Part shown: positions 1 to 7,683 of the stretch, in pieces
Position numbering within the stretch: position 1 is the stretch's first letter
How the letters are laid out: each line of letters opens with the position of its first letter
Source: Chitinophagaceae bacterium
GTDB taxonomy: Bacteria; Bacteroidota; Bacteroidia; Chitinophagales; Chitinophagaceae
Assembly (NCBI GenBank): GCA_017853575.1
Contig: JAFMJI010000008.1
Span: 1-64,000, forward strand
DNA length: 64,000 nt
Direction: 5' to 3'
Program-made: the position numbers and the translations under genes
Notes under the pieces: generated by a model
Databases searched by the model: none
The model's input: only the letters and a program-made list of their open reading frames with translations
What the model was told of the DNA's origin: nothing

Positions 1-38
1 TAACCCGAAGGTCGCTGGTTCGATCCCAGCCTTCGCAA
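1..38 (+). tRNA. tRNA, 3' part only (isoacceptor unresolved)
   Basis: The window opens inside a tRNA. A T arm is complete: stem GCTGG (14-18), loop TTCGATC (19-25), stem CCAGC (26-30). It is followed by a seven-base acceptor strand CTTCGCA and a discriminator A at 38. The five bases before the T stem (AGGTC, 9-13) fit a short variable loop, so a type II tRNA (Ser, Leu, Tyr) is excluded. Reading back, CCCGA (4-8) is the 3' anticodon stem and TAA (1-3) would be positions 36-38, so the anticodon ends in U and the codon begins with A (Thr, Arg AGR, Lys, Asn, Ile or Met). CCA does not appear to be encoded. The identity cannot be fixed without the missing 5' half. Confidence 0.85.
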
Positions 39-42
39 CAAA

Positions 43-66
43 AAAGGCAACCAATTGGTTGCCTTT
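43..66. terminator. Intrinsic terminator shared by the tRNA and the DUF2807 gene
   Basis: A perfect hairpin with arms AAAGGCAACC and GGTTGCCTTT and loop AATT lies between the tRNA and the converging stop of the DUF2807 gene. Read on the minus strand it is followed by a run of T, so it suits termination from that side best; on the plus strand the T tract is short. Confidence 0.7.
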
Positions 67-77
67 CATTTTATACA

Positions 78-797
78 TTAATCCGCTCGTTTAATTTTAC
101 TTGCCCCAGATGAACTCACTTCGATGTGTTGTGGATTACCATAATAATATATGTGACTTGCACCTGTTGCAGTTGCATGTAAATTGTTGTGAACATTGAT
201 GGTTGACTTGGAGGCACCGGAAACTTTAACTTGCGCATTTTCAACTTTCATGGTGGAAGCATTCAACTTACAGGCACCAGTTAAAACTGCATCAAGGTCA
301 TTTACTTTTCCAGTTAATTCAATATCCGATGCACCAGAGAAATGAACTTGGAGCCTTTTGCATTCAAGTTTGCCCAGAAAATCACTCGCTCCTGTAAATT
401 GAATTTTTAAATCATCTGATTTCAATAAATCTGTCACAAAAAAATCAACTGCACCTGATGCGCTTAAATGTTTAATACTGGGGGATGATATGTACACTTT
501 AAGTCTGGATTCATTTGAAAACCAATTTTTATATGTGTTTTCCAAATCAATCATTAAGATTCCACCTGATTTTTTAACCCTGATCCTATCTCGAACACTT
601 TCAGAATTTGCACTAATTGCCACACTGTAATTGGCTCCAACAGAATAATACACTTTAAATGGGCCGCTGATCTCAATACCATCAAAACTTCCCATATCAC
701 GAACGACGGCCAGGGGATCGTTTATAATTACCTTCTCTTGAGCGTTTAAAAACATCCCACTAAACAGTACAATTGAGAATACCAGACTTTTCATCAT
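78..797 (-). CDS. DUF2807 (GIN-domain) putative exported protein
   Basis: The 239-residue protein has a short N-terminal hydrophobic stretch ending near NAQ (residue 20), which looks like a signal peptide. The body is the DUF2807 domain, called a putative auto-transporter adhesin head or GIN domain. It carries at least seven (S/T)GA(S/V/C) motifs spaced about 17-20 residues apart between residues 113 and 235, as expected of a right-handed beta-helix with stacked turns. Its role is not established; members are common in Bacteroidota and may sit in the periplasm or at the surface. The first two codons are both ATG, so the start may be one codon later. The gene is divergent from the riboswitch-controlled receptor and converges on the tRNA, with a terminator between them. 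Confidence 0.8.
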   Translation of the reverse strand: MMKSLVFSIVLFSGMFLNAQEKVIINDPLAVVRDMGSFDGIEISGPFKVYYSVGANYSVAISANSESVRDRIRVKKSGGILMIDLENTYKNWFSNESRLKVYISSPSIKHLSASGAVDFFVTDLLKSDDLKIQFTGASDFLGKLECKRLQVHFSGASDIELTGKVNDLDAVLTGACKLNASTMKVENAQVKVSGASKSTINVHNNLHATATGASHIYYYGNPQHIEVSSSGASKIKRAD

Positions 798-887
798 TGT
801 GTTTAATCTTTATACGAATTTGAAGACTTTATGTTACAGGAACAGCATCATAACTGAAGATAATTTTTTTGAAAGTACCGGATTACA

Positions 888-895
888 TAATTTTG
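888..895 (+). promoter_or_regulatory. -7 promoter element (TAATTTTG) ahead of the TPP riboswitch
   Basis: The sequence matches the Bacteroidota -7 consensus TAnnTTTG exactly. A TTTG at 868-871 may be the -33 element, with a slightly short 16-base spacer. Transcription would start near 899, just before the riboswitch. Confidence 0.55.
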
Positions 896-898
896 TTG

Positions 899-977
899 TG
901 TTCCGGGGTGCTTGAGCATGTCTCAGGCTGAGAAAAACCCGTAGAACCTGATCAGGATAATGCCTGCGCAGGGAAGG
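899..977 (+). promoter_or_regulatory. TPP riboswitch (THI element)
   Basis: The hallmark blocks of the thiamine pyrophosphate aptamer are all present in order: GGGGTGC at 905-911, CTGAGA near 928-933, an ACCCGTAGAACCTGATC block, GGATAATGCC, and the closing GCGCAGGGAA. TTCC (901-904) and GGAA (972-975) can form the P1 helix. It lies directly upstream of a TonB-dependent receptor gene. TPP riboswitches ahead of outer-membrane receptors are known in Bacteroidota and point to thiamine or thiamine-precursor uptake. Binding of TPP is expected to lower expression of the receptor. Confidence 0.95.
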
Positions 978-1043
978 ACAGTCTCACGTTATTTACTCCT
1001 CCCCCCCTCGGCAGAACCTGACTGTAACCCTCAAAACAGTCGG
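978..1043 (+). promoter_or_regulatory. Candidate riboswitch expression platform with competing hairpins
   Basis: The six-base word ACAGTC occurs at 978-983, directly after the aptamer, and again at 1036-1041, just before the start codon. Between them GACTGT (1020-1025) is complementary to both copies, so only one hairpin can form at a time. The downstream pairing extends to eight pairs with one G-U (1018-1025 with 1036-1043) and ends two bases before the ATG, where it could hinder ribosome access. There is no T-run, so control of translation is more likely than termination. Which pairing goes with the bound state is not clear from the sequence. Confidence 0.45.
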
Positions 1044-1045
1044 AA

Positions 1046-3238
1046 ATGAAAAAATTAAGCTGCATCACTTGCTTGTTGTTGATTACCTGCTGCGCAACTG
1101 CCCAAAAAAATGCTGAAGTAAAATCAATCAATGTAACAGAAAATACAGACTCAAATTTAGTGAAGGCAAAACTGATGCCCAGTATTGAAATTCAAGGCGT
1201 AAGAGCTGGACAGAATTATCCATTCACACAAACGATGATTTACAAAAGCGCTATATCTAAAAATAATGTTGGACAGGACATACCTTTTATCATGACCCAG
1301 GTTCCTGGAGCAGTCATCCATTCAGACGCAGGAAATGGTGTGGGATATACAGGAATAAGAATCAGAGGTACAGACGCAAGCAGAATAAACTTTACGATCA
1401 ATGGAATTGCATATAATGATGCAGAATCTCAGGGTGTATTCCTGGTTAACATGCCGGATCTGCTTTCTTCAACCAACAATATCCAAATTCAACGCGGCGT
1501 GGGAACAAGCACCAATGGAACCGGAGCATTTGGGGCCAGTGTAAACATCCTCACAAATGAAGTACAGCAGAAAGCATACAGTGAAATCAACAATTCAGTT
1601 GGATCTTTCCAAACAATTAAAAACACATTCAAATCAGGAACTGGATTGATCGACAACCGCTACAGCGTTGATGTGAGACTATCTTCTATTTCAAGCAACG
1701 GATTTATAGAGAGAGCAAACAGTAATCTGAAAGCATTTTATGTTTCAGCGGCCAGTATCAAAGAAAATTCTTCACTTAGGTTCAATATTATTTCCGGAAA
1801 AGAAAAAACATATCAAGCATGGTATGGGGTTTCAGAGGAACAACTTACTATCAATCCTAGATACAACGAAGCAGGTCAGAGAAGTGGAAAAACACCATAC
1901 GACAACGAAACTGATAATTATTGGCAGACACATTATCAATTGTTTTACAACAAGAAGATCAATACAAATTGGAATTTTAATAGCTCAATATTCACTACCA
2001 CTGGAAGAGGATACTATGAGCAATATAAAGAAGCACAAAGTTTCACTGATTATGGAATTAAATCACCAATTATAAACGGGAGAACAGTTGAAGAAACTGA
2101 TCTCATTAGACAACTTTGGCTAGATAATATTTTTTATGGAACCAATATTTCAACCCAATACAAAAATCAGGACAGAGAAATCACTTTAGGGGGAAATATC
2201 AGCATGTACGATGGAAATCACTTTGGCAAAATCATCTGGTCGGATCTATACATTCCAAAAGATTATAAGTGGTATGATCTTACAGCACACAAGAATGAGC
2301 AATCCATGTTTGGTAAATGGATAGAAAAAATTGGAGACTTTCAATTGTTTGGAGATCTTCAAATGAGAAACGTCCAATATAACTTAAATGGATTCAGAGG
2401 AAACCCAATGCTCACAATCGATAAGCAGTGGACATTCATAAATCCAAAAACAGGAATACGTTATTCGAAAAATGACATATCCACCTATCTGTCATACGCA
2501 AGAGCTTCCAAAGAGCCCAACAGAGATGATTTTGAAGCAGGCAAATCTGAAATTCCTAAACCTGAAAAATTGGATGATATTGAAGCAGGTATACAAAAAA
2601 CTGCAAAAAAATATAGAATTGGTATAACACTCTATTACATGAATTATAAAGATCAATTGATCTTAACCGGTAAAATAAACGATGTAGGGGCGTACACAAG
2701 AACAAATATTCCGAAAAGCTATAGAAGAGGAATTGAATTTGAAGGAAGCTACTCCTTTAACAAATGGTTACAATTCAGCAACAACCTTGCATTAAGTCAA
2801 AATAAAATAAAATCATTCACAGAATATTATGACGACTACGATAATGGTGGACAAAAAACCAATAAATATGCTTTTACCAATATAGCCCTTTCACCCACTA
2901 TTGTTCATCACTCAACACTTACTGCTTCGTTATCAAAAAATATGGAATTAAAATGGATGACAAAATTCGTAAGCAGACAGTATCTTGACAACACTTCCAG
3001 AGAGGACAGAAGCCTGGATCCATATTTTATCAATGATATACAAATCAACAAATCATTTACGAGCAAATTAGGGAAGAACACATCTATCATATTTCAGTTG
3101 AATAATATTTTCAATAATCTTTATACGCCAAATGGATATACATACAGCTATCAATATGGAGGTCAGGTTGTAAACAATAACTACTTCTACCCCATGGCAA
3201 AGAGAAATTGGATGCTTGCTTTAAATATTGCATTGTAG
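1046..3238 (+). CDS. TonB-dependent outer-membrane receptor, probably for thiamine or a precursor
   Basis: This 730-residue protein starts with a signal peptide (about residues 1-19, ending CCATAQ). A plug domain follows around residues 55-170 (FIMTQVPGAVI, GIRIRGTD, NGTGAFGASVNI), then a beta-barrel of about 550 residues. It has no carboxypeptidase-like N-terminal extension, so it is not a SusC-type receptor. The upstream TPP riboswitch argues that the substrate is thiamine or a breakdown product imported when TPP is low; this is inferred from context, not from binding residues. Receptors of this kind often sit beside an inner-membrane PnuT-like permease and a thiamine kinase, but the next gene here is an unrelated lipoprotein, so the rest of the uptake route must be elsewhere. 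Confidence 0.88.
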   Translation: MKKLSCITCLLLITCCATAQKNAEVKSINVTENTDSNLVKAKLMPSIEIQGVRAGQNYPFTQTMIYKSAISKNNVGQDIPFIMTQVPGAVIHSDAGNGVGYTGIRIRGTDASRINFTINGIAYNDAESQGVFLVNMPDLLSSTNNIQIQRGVGTSTNGTGAFGASVNILTNEVQQKAYSEINNSVGSFQTIKNTFKSGTGLIDNRYSVDVRLSSISSNGFIERANSNLKAFYVSAASIKENSSLRFNIISGKEKTYQAWYGVSEEQLTINPRYNEAGQRSGKTPYDNETDNYWQTHYQLFYNKKINTNWNFNSSIFTTTGRGYYEQYKEAQSFTDYGIKSPIINGRTVEETDLIRQLWLDNIFYGTNISTQYKNQDREITLGGNISMYDGNHFGKIIWSDLYIPKDYKWYDLTAHKNEQSMFGKWIEKIGDFQLFGDLQMRNVQYNLNGFRGNPMLTIDKQWTFINPKTGIRYSKNDISTYLSYARASKEPNRDDFEAGKSEIPKPEKLDDIEAGIQKTAKKYRIGITLYYMNYKDQLILTGKINDVGAYTRTNIPKSYRRGIEFEGSYSFNKWLQFSNNLALSQNKIKSFTEYYDDYDNGGQKTNKYAFTNIALSPTIVHHSTLTASLSKNMELKWMTKFVSRQYLDNTSREDRSLDPYFINDIQINKSFTSKLGKNTSIIFQLNNIFNNLYTPNGYTYSYQYGGQVVNNNYFYPMAKRNWMLALNIAL

Positions 3239-3331
3239 ATTTTATTAAAAAATTGATTTATTGAGATAAAAGCTCAAAATCATTTTTTTTACAAAACTTG
3301 AAGAATAAGTTGCATGGAATAAAATTATTTC

Positions 3332-3955
3332 ATGCGACTATTTATCAACCTGCTTATATTAGTCTTACTATTTGGATGTGGTACACAAAACAAGGTGACA
3401 TATTCCTGGGTCAATAAGGATTTTCATACTTCAGCCCCATATAAAAAAATTTTTTTAGCTGCACTGATTGCCAATCCACATGTCAGAACGCACTTAGAGG
3501 AAGAAATGGGAGTTGCTGCCATCAAACATGGTTTGAGCATAGAAAGAAGCTGGGATTATTTCCCTCCTAGTTTTGGGAGCAGAAATCCTCCTTCTCGTGA
3601 GCAAATGATTGAGAAAGTAAAAGCATTGAATTGTGATATAATTTTTACAATCAATTTGGTTGACAAGAGAAGTGAGACCCGCTATGTTCCGAGTGCTATG
3701 GGATTTTATGGGCCATACCCAGGATATGGGTTCTATTTTAGAGGATATTACTCATATTGGTCGCCCTTCTTCTACGATCCTGGATATTACGTAACTGACA
3801 GATATTATTTTATGGAAGGAAATCTGTTTGATGCAAAAACCGAAACACTTGTCTGGTCGGTTCAAACTACTACGATCAATCCTTCATCGATAGAAGATTT
3901 CAGCAAGCGTCTTATAGAAACACTTCTTCAAAAAGCCATGGAAGATATAAAATGA
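3332..3955 (+). CDS. Putative lipoprotein of unknown function with an aromatic-rich segment
   Basis: The 207-residue product begins with a lipoprotein signal peptide whose lipobox is LLFGC, with the modified Cys at residue 16. A conserved-looking alpha/beta part follows (KIFLAALIANPHVRTHLEEEM, then CDIIFTINLVDK). Residues of about 120-160 are extremely rich in Tyr, Gly, Phe and Pro (such as YGPYPGYGFYFRGYY), probably an exposed loop or low-complexity insert. The final part, with LVWSVQTTT, recalls DUF4136-type lipoproteins, but I cannot place it firmly. It probably sits in the outer membrane or faces the periplasm. It follows the receptor gene on the same strand by 93 bases and converges on the rhodanese gene with only six bases between. 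Confidence 0.65.
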   Translation: MRLFINLLILVLLFGCGTQNKVTYSWVNKDFHTSAPYKKIFLAALIANPHVRTHLEEEMGVAAIKHGLSIERSWDYFPPSFGSRNPPSREQMIEKVKALNCDIIFTINLVDKRSETRYVPSAMGFYGPYPGYGFYFRGYYSYWSPFFYDPGYYVTDRYYFMEGNLFDAKTETLVWSVQTTTINPSSIEDFSKRLIETLLQKAMEDIK

Positions 3956-3961
3956 GATTAC

Positions 3962-4270
3962 CTACATGGAAAATTGATCATTCCAGGCAAGCATTCCTCC
4001 AACAACATTTGTAACGTTTGTGAATCCCATGGATTCCAATATCAAAGCAGCCTGGCCACTTCTATTTCCACTTCTACAGTAGAGATAAACTTCATTTTCT
4101 TTAAGATGTTCGATGGAATCAATCTCTCCCACCCTGATATTTCCGAGTGGCAGGAGAATTCCACCTATGTTAAATTCATCATGCTCTGATACTTCACGTA
4201 CATCCACCAAATTCAAAGCTTCACCACTGTCGATTTTGTTCTTGAGGGTACTAACATCTATAGTTTTCAT
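3962..4270 (-). CDS. Rhodanese-like domain protein
   Basis: This is a single rhodanese domain of 102 residues with no signal peptide, the size of GlpE-type sulfurtransferases. The active-site loop CRSGNRSG (Cys near residue 65) and the N-terminal LVDVREVSEHDEFNIGG motif are intact, so it should carry a persulfide on the Cys and transfer sulfur in the cytoplasm. The acceptor cannot be read from the sequence. It is the last gene of a minus-strand cluster behind ddl and the PASTA protein, 24 bases after the latter. Confidence 0.88.
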   Translation of the reverse strand: MKTIDVSTLKNKIDSGEALNLVDVREVSEHDEFNIGGILLPLGNIRVGEIDSIEHLKENEVYLYCRSGNRSGQAALILESMGFTNVTNVVGGMLAWNDQFSM

Positions 4271-4294
4271 GGGTGTAAATTTATAAAAATTTAA

Positions 4295-5107
4295 TTAGTG
4301 ATCTGATGACTTTTCAGGCACTACTGGTCTTTCTGGCTTTGCGATCGAAAGCTTAACATCTACCAGTTGTCCAACCCTTAGAACATTCACATTGTTTTGT
4401 GCGTCATATGGTGGTGGATTTTGCCAGTACACGAATCCAGCGGTTGTATCAGTTATGCCAGGATCCAACATAATGTTTCCAGTTGAAATGCCATTTGATT
4501 CTAAGATCATTTTGGCTTCACCAAACGTCATTCCAAAAAGATCGGGAACCGGTAGTTCTGATCCTCCTAAACCCGTCCCAATCATCAAAGCAATCGCAGA
4601 ACCCATTCTAACAGGAGTTCCAGGTTTAATAGAAACACCTCCAATCATTTGATCCCTGACTGCATTTTTTGCAATATCAGCTACATAAGTTGTATCCCCC
4701 ATTTTTAGTCCAACCGATTTTAATTCAGAAAGTGCATTTCTTAAACTCATGCCAATTAGATTTGGCATTGGAATGGTAGGAGGAACTGTTCTATTGATGG
4801 TAAGATAAATCACCCTGTTCACCTTTACGGTTGCTTCAGGATCTGGAAATTGCTTGATGATGATGTTGGCTGGCAGTGTATCCACATATATAGAATCTTG
4901 GATCACAACTTCAAACCCTTTTTGCTCAAGGTTGGATTGTACATCTTCCAATAGTTTTCCTTTCACATCAGGAACCAACAAATAATCTCCATGGTTGGTA
5001 ATTACATTCAACATCAATAGGAAAAATCCAATCAATAAAAAGGAAATGCCAACGCCAGTCAGAATATTCTGCCACAAAGGACTCTTGGTAATGAATGAAA
5101 AATCCAT
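4295..5107 (-). CDS. Membrane-anchored protein with three PASTA domains
   Basis: A short cytoplasmic N-terminus is followed by one membrane helix (about residues 14-36) and three PASTA repeats (roughly 43-108, 112-178 and 184-255), each opening with a VPD/MPNL/VPDL-type motif. There is no kinase or transpeptidase domain: the whole protein is 270 residues. PASTA domains in other bacteria bind peptidoglycan stem peptides or muropeptides on Ser/Thr kinases and penicillin-binding proteins. Here the gene follows ddl by four bases, so a cell-wall role in the periplasm is a reasonable inference. Stand-alone PASTA proteins are widespread in Bacteroidota but poorly studied. Confidence 0.85.
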   Translation of the reverse strand: MDFSFITKSPLWQNILTGVGISFLLIGFFLLMLNVITNHGDYLLVPDVKGKLLEDVQSNLEQKGFEVVIQDSIYVDTLPANIIIKQFPDPEATVKVNRVIYLTINRTVPPTIPMPNLIGMSLRNALSELKSVGLKMGDTTYVADIAKNAVRDQMIGGVSIKPGTPVRMGSAIALMIGTGLGGSELPVPDLFGMTFGEAKMILESNGISTGNIMLDPGITDTTAGFVYWQNPPPYDAQNNVNVLRVGQLVDVKLSIAKPERPVVPEKSSDH

Positions 5108-5111
5108 TTAA

Positions 5112-6104
5112 TTATTTCTTTGATATCAATGCATCTTCAATCAGCATTGAATAAAAATCTTTTAAATCCATCCCCATTGCTGCAACTTGCTGAGGAACAA
5201 GACTTGCATCACTTTGGCCTGGAACCGTATTGATCTCAAGCAAATAAGGTTCTTGGTCTTTTTCATTTAAGATGAAGTCCATCCGCACTACTCCTCTACA
5301 ATTAAAAATTGCATAAATACCTGATGCTGCACTTCTTACTTTATCTGCAATTTCATTGCTACATTCGGCAGGGGTTACCTCGGTTGATTTACCCTGGTAT
5401 TTTGCTTCAAAATCAAAAAAATCGTTTTGCGACATTACCTCTGTGAATGGAAGTGTGATGATTTTCCCATTTGATTTAAATACTCCAATGGTAAATTCTC
5501 TTCCTGCAATAAATTCTTCCACCAATACTTGATCATCTTCCTTGAAAGCCTTGTCCAGTGCATCTTGCAAGCCATCAACAGACGGAAGTTTACTCATTCC
5601 AATACTGGATCCGCCATTGTTCGGCTTCACAAAAACAGGATACTGTAAGCCCTTCAGGAGTTGAGTCTTCTCATGATAATTCTCCTTAAAAAGATGAATG
5701 GATTTGGCAACTTTATATCCTGCTGCCCCAGCGATTGCTACTGTGTATCTTTTATTGAATGTAATTGCAGAGGTCGTAGTATCACAAGATGTATATGGAA
5801 TATTCAGCAAATCAAAATATCCCTGAAGTTTTCCATCCTCCCCAGGTGTGCCGTGTATACCAATGAACACTGCATCAAAAGAAATTTTTCTTCCATCAAT
5901 GGTCAAAGAAAAATCATCTTTATTCACCAAGACCTCTTCACCAGTCGATCGTTTGTGAAACCATTTTTCAGGAGTGATATCAATGCGGTAAAGATTATAT
6001 TTTGTTGGGTCTATATGCTTCTCAATAGTGATCGCACTTTTATAAGAGATCACTGCCTCTGAAGAATACCCACCTGTTACCAAGGCAATGGTTGGGTTCG
6101 GCAT
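5112..6104 (-). CDS. ddl: D-alanine--D-alanine ligase
   Basis: The enzyme joins two D-alanines with ATP to make the dipeptide that ends the peptidoglycan stem. At 330 residues it has the usual Ddl length. The ATP-grasp fold is visible through YPVFVKPNNGGSSIGMSK, the EEFIAGREFTIGV segment and the metal-binding YLLEINTVPGQSDASL near the C-terminus. The N-terminal glycine-rich GGYSSEAVIS and the HGTPGEDGKLQG motif are also typical. It is cytoplasmic. The gene lies 14 bases after the ferredoxin gene and four before the PASTA gene, so the three are probably co-transcribed. Confidence 0.95.
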   Translation of the reverse strand: MPNPTIALVTGGYSSEAVISYKSAITIEKHIDPTKYNLYRIDITPEKWFHKRSTGEEVLVNKDDFSLTIDGRKISFDAVFIGIHGTPGEDGKLQGYFDLLNIPYTSCDTTTSAITFNKRYTVAIAGAAGYKVAKSIHLFKENYHEKTQLLKGLQYPVFVKPNNGGSSIGMSKLPSVDGLQDALDKAFKEDDQVLVEEFIAGREFTIGVFKSNGKIITLPFTEVMSQNDFFDFEAKYQGKSTEVTPAECSNEIADKVRSAASGIYAIFNCRGVVRMDFILNEKDQEPYLLEINTVPGQSDASLVPQQVAAMGMDLKDFYSMLIEDALISKK

Positions 6105-6117
6105 GTATGTAAACTAC

Positions 6118-6465
6118 TTAAATGTGTAATTTTTCTTTTTTGGACATCAATTCATCCAGAGTTTCTCTGTACACCTCATCTGGTACACAACAATCAACCG
6201 GACAAACTGCAGCGCACTGTGGCTCTTCATGAAAACCCTGACACTCAGTGCATTTGTTGGGAGTTATATAATAAGTGTCATTGCTGATAGGTCCATTTTT
6301 TTGGTCTGCATCAACAGTTGAACCATCCATCAAAGTGAAACTTCCCTTCACTGTGGTTCCATCTGCTATTGCCCACTCTACTCCACCTTCATAAATTGCA
6401 TTGTTGGGACATTCTGGTTCACACGCACCGCAATTGATACATTCATCTGTGATTTTAATTGCCAT
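6118..6465 (-). CDS. Ferredoxin with two 4Fe-4S clusters
   Basis: The 115-residue protein has one classic cluster motif at Cys9, Cys12, Cys15 and Cys19 (CINCGACEPECP) and a second with a longer first spacing at Cys72, Cys75, Cys84 and Cys88 (CTECQ, then CAAVCP), plus Cys92 and Cys93. This is the arrangement of the YfhL-type bacterial 2[4Fe-4S] ferredoxins. Roughly 50 residues between the motifs form an insert. It should carry electrons in the cytoplasm; the partner is not known. It is divergent from an acyl-CoA reductase gene, and the sharing of this promoter region may hint at a functional link. Confidence 0.9.
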   Translation of the reverse strand: MAIKITDECINCGACEPECPNNAIYEGGVEWAIADGTTVKGSFTLMDGSTVDADQKNGPISNDTYYITPNKCTECQGFHEEPQCAAVCPVDCCVPDEVYRETLDELMSKKEKLHI

Positions 6466-6497
6466 ATTATAAAATTTTAATAAGGTTGAAAAGGCAT

Positions 6498-6505
6498 TAA
6501 TTTTG
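6498..6505 (+). promoter_or_regulatory. -7 promoter element (TAATTTTG) of the acyl-CoA reductase gene
   Basis: An exact TAnnTTTG match. It overlaps an in-frame TTG codon that would otherwise extend the downstream gene, which argues for the later ATG. I found no good -33 partner at the usual spacing. Confidence 0.5.
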
Positions 6506-6553
6506 CAGCCTGCTGACCCCTTAAAGTTAGCGCATTGGACTGAAAAATCTGGT

Positions 6554-7555
6554 ATGAAATTAGAAAAAAGGATAGAAATATTAACCCAACTTGGTCACTA
6601 TCTATCAACAGATAATCCAGCATACCATGAAACACGGCAACAAGCTTACTTAGAAAACAAATGGTTTTTGCCTGAGTATGCTTTTCATGCAGGAAAAGCC
6701 ATTGCAAACAATATGCTGAATCCTGAAATTCTTCATTCATTTTCAGAGAAATACCAGGTTCCAGTTGACGCAAATCCAAACCTAACGGTGGGGATTGTTT
6801 TTGCAGGTAACATTCCTTATGTTGGGCTTCATGACTTGATTTGTACATTTTTAGTTGGATATAAATCTTCAATAAAACTATCCTCTAAAGACACTGTACT
6901 GATAAAAAAAATGATTGAATTTCTGTTGAAGAAGTATCCAGAAACAGGGGATTATATTAAGATCAGTGAAATGCTCAAAGGATGCAATGCATACCTGGCA
7001 ACTGGAAGCAATAATAGCGCTAGGTACTTTGAATATTATTTTGGAAAATACCCTCACATCATCAGAAAAAACAAAACCTCTGTAGCGATATTAAATGGCA
7101 CTGAAACAGATGAAGAATTAAACTTATTGGCAGATGATATTCAACTATATTTCGGATTGGGATGCAGAAATGTGACACAAATATTTGTTCCAAACGAATA
7201 TGATTTTGTGCCATTGTTGACAGCATTAAAAAAATATAGCCACTACAAGGATCACGACAAATACAAAAACAATTTCGATTATCAGCTGACCATTGCGATC
7301 ATGAATAACAGGTTTTACATGACCAATGATTCAATTGTATTGATTGAAAATCCTATGCCATTCTCCCCCATCTCACAATTACACTATCAATTCTATGATA
7401 AAAAGGATGATGTACTGAACTCATTAAACATGGAAGAAATTCAATGCATCATAGGGAAAGACTTCCTACCTTTTGGGGAAGCACAACAGCCAAAAATGGA
7501 CGATTTTGCAGATGGTGTAGATACCATGGAATTCCTCAAAAATCTAACTCACTGA
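6554..7555 (+). CDS. Acyl-CoA reductase (LuxC-like)
   Basis: The protein belongs to the LuxC acyl-CoA reductase family of the aldehyde dehydrogenase superfamily, which reduces an activated acyl group to an aldehyde with NAD(P)H. VGIVFAGNIPYVGLHDL and SSIKLSSKD fit the nucleotide-binding region, and the catalytic Cys is in FGLGCRNVTQIF (residue 204 in this numbering). I chose the ATG 51 bases into the open frame because the upstream TTG lies within a -7 promoter box, giving 333 residues. No luxD or luxE homologue is nearby, so this is not a bioluminescence set; a role in fatty aldehyde or lipid metabolism is an inference. It is divergent from the ferredoxin gene. Confidence 0.82.
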   Translation: MKLEKRIEILTQLGHYLSTDNPAYHETRQQAYLENKWFLPEYAFHAGKAIANNMLNPEILHSFSEKYQVPVDANPNLTVGIVFAGNIPYVGLHDLICTFLVGYKSSIKLSSKDTVLIKKMIEFLLKKYPETGDYIKISEMLKGCNAYLATGSNNSARYFEYYFGKYPHIIRKNKTSVAILNGTETDEELNLLADDIQLYFGLGCRNVTQIFVPNEYDFVPLLTALKKYSHYKDHDKYKNNFDYQLTIAIMNNRFYMTNDSIVLIENPMPFSPISQLHYQFYDKKDDVLNSLNMEEIQCIIGKDFLPFGEAQQPKMDDFADGVDTMEFLKNLTH

Positions 7556-7604
7556 TATTTCATAAATCCAAGCCGTATAAGAAATTGTTAAATAGGATGA
7601 CAGG

Positions 7605-7636
7605 TTGACTGAAATTCAGTCAGGTTCATTTATTTG
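7605..7636 (+). promoter_or_regulatory. Candidate htrA promoter with a palindromic operator
   Basis: TTG (7605-7607) and TTTATTTG (7629-7636, seven of eight matches to TAnnTTTG) are 21 bases apart, a usual -33/-7 distance for this phylum. Nearly the whole spacer is filled by a perfect 8-bp inverted repeat with a single central base, TGACTGAA-A-TTCAGTCA (7606-7622). A dimeric repressor bound there would block the polymerase. The regulator is unknown. Confidence 0.5.
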
Positions 7637-7683
7637 CATGGTGATTAGGCACAGAAATTGATAACATTATTAAAACAAAACAT

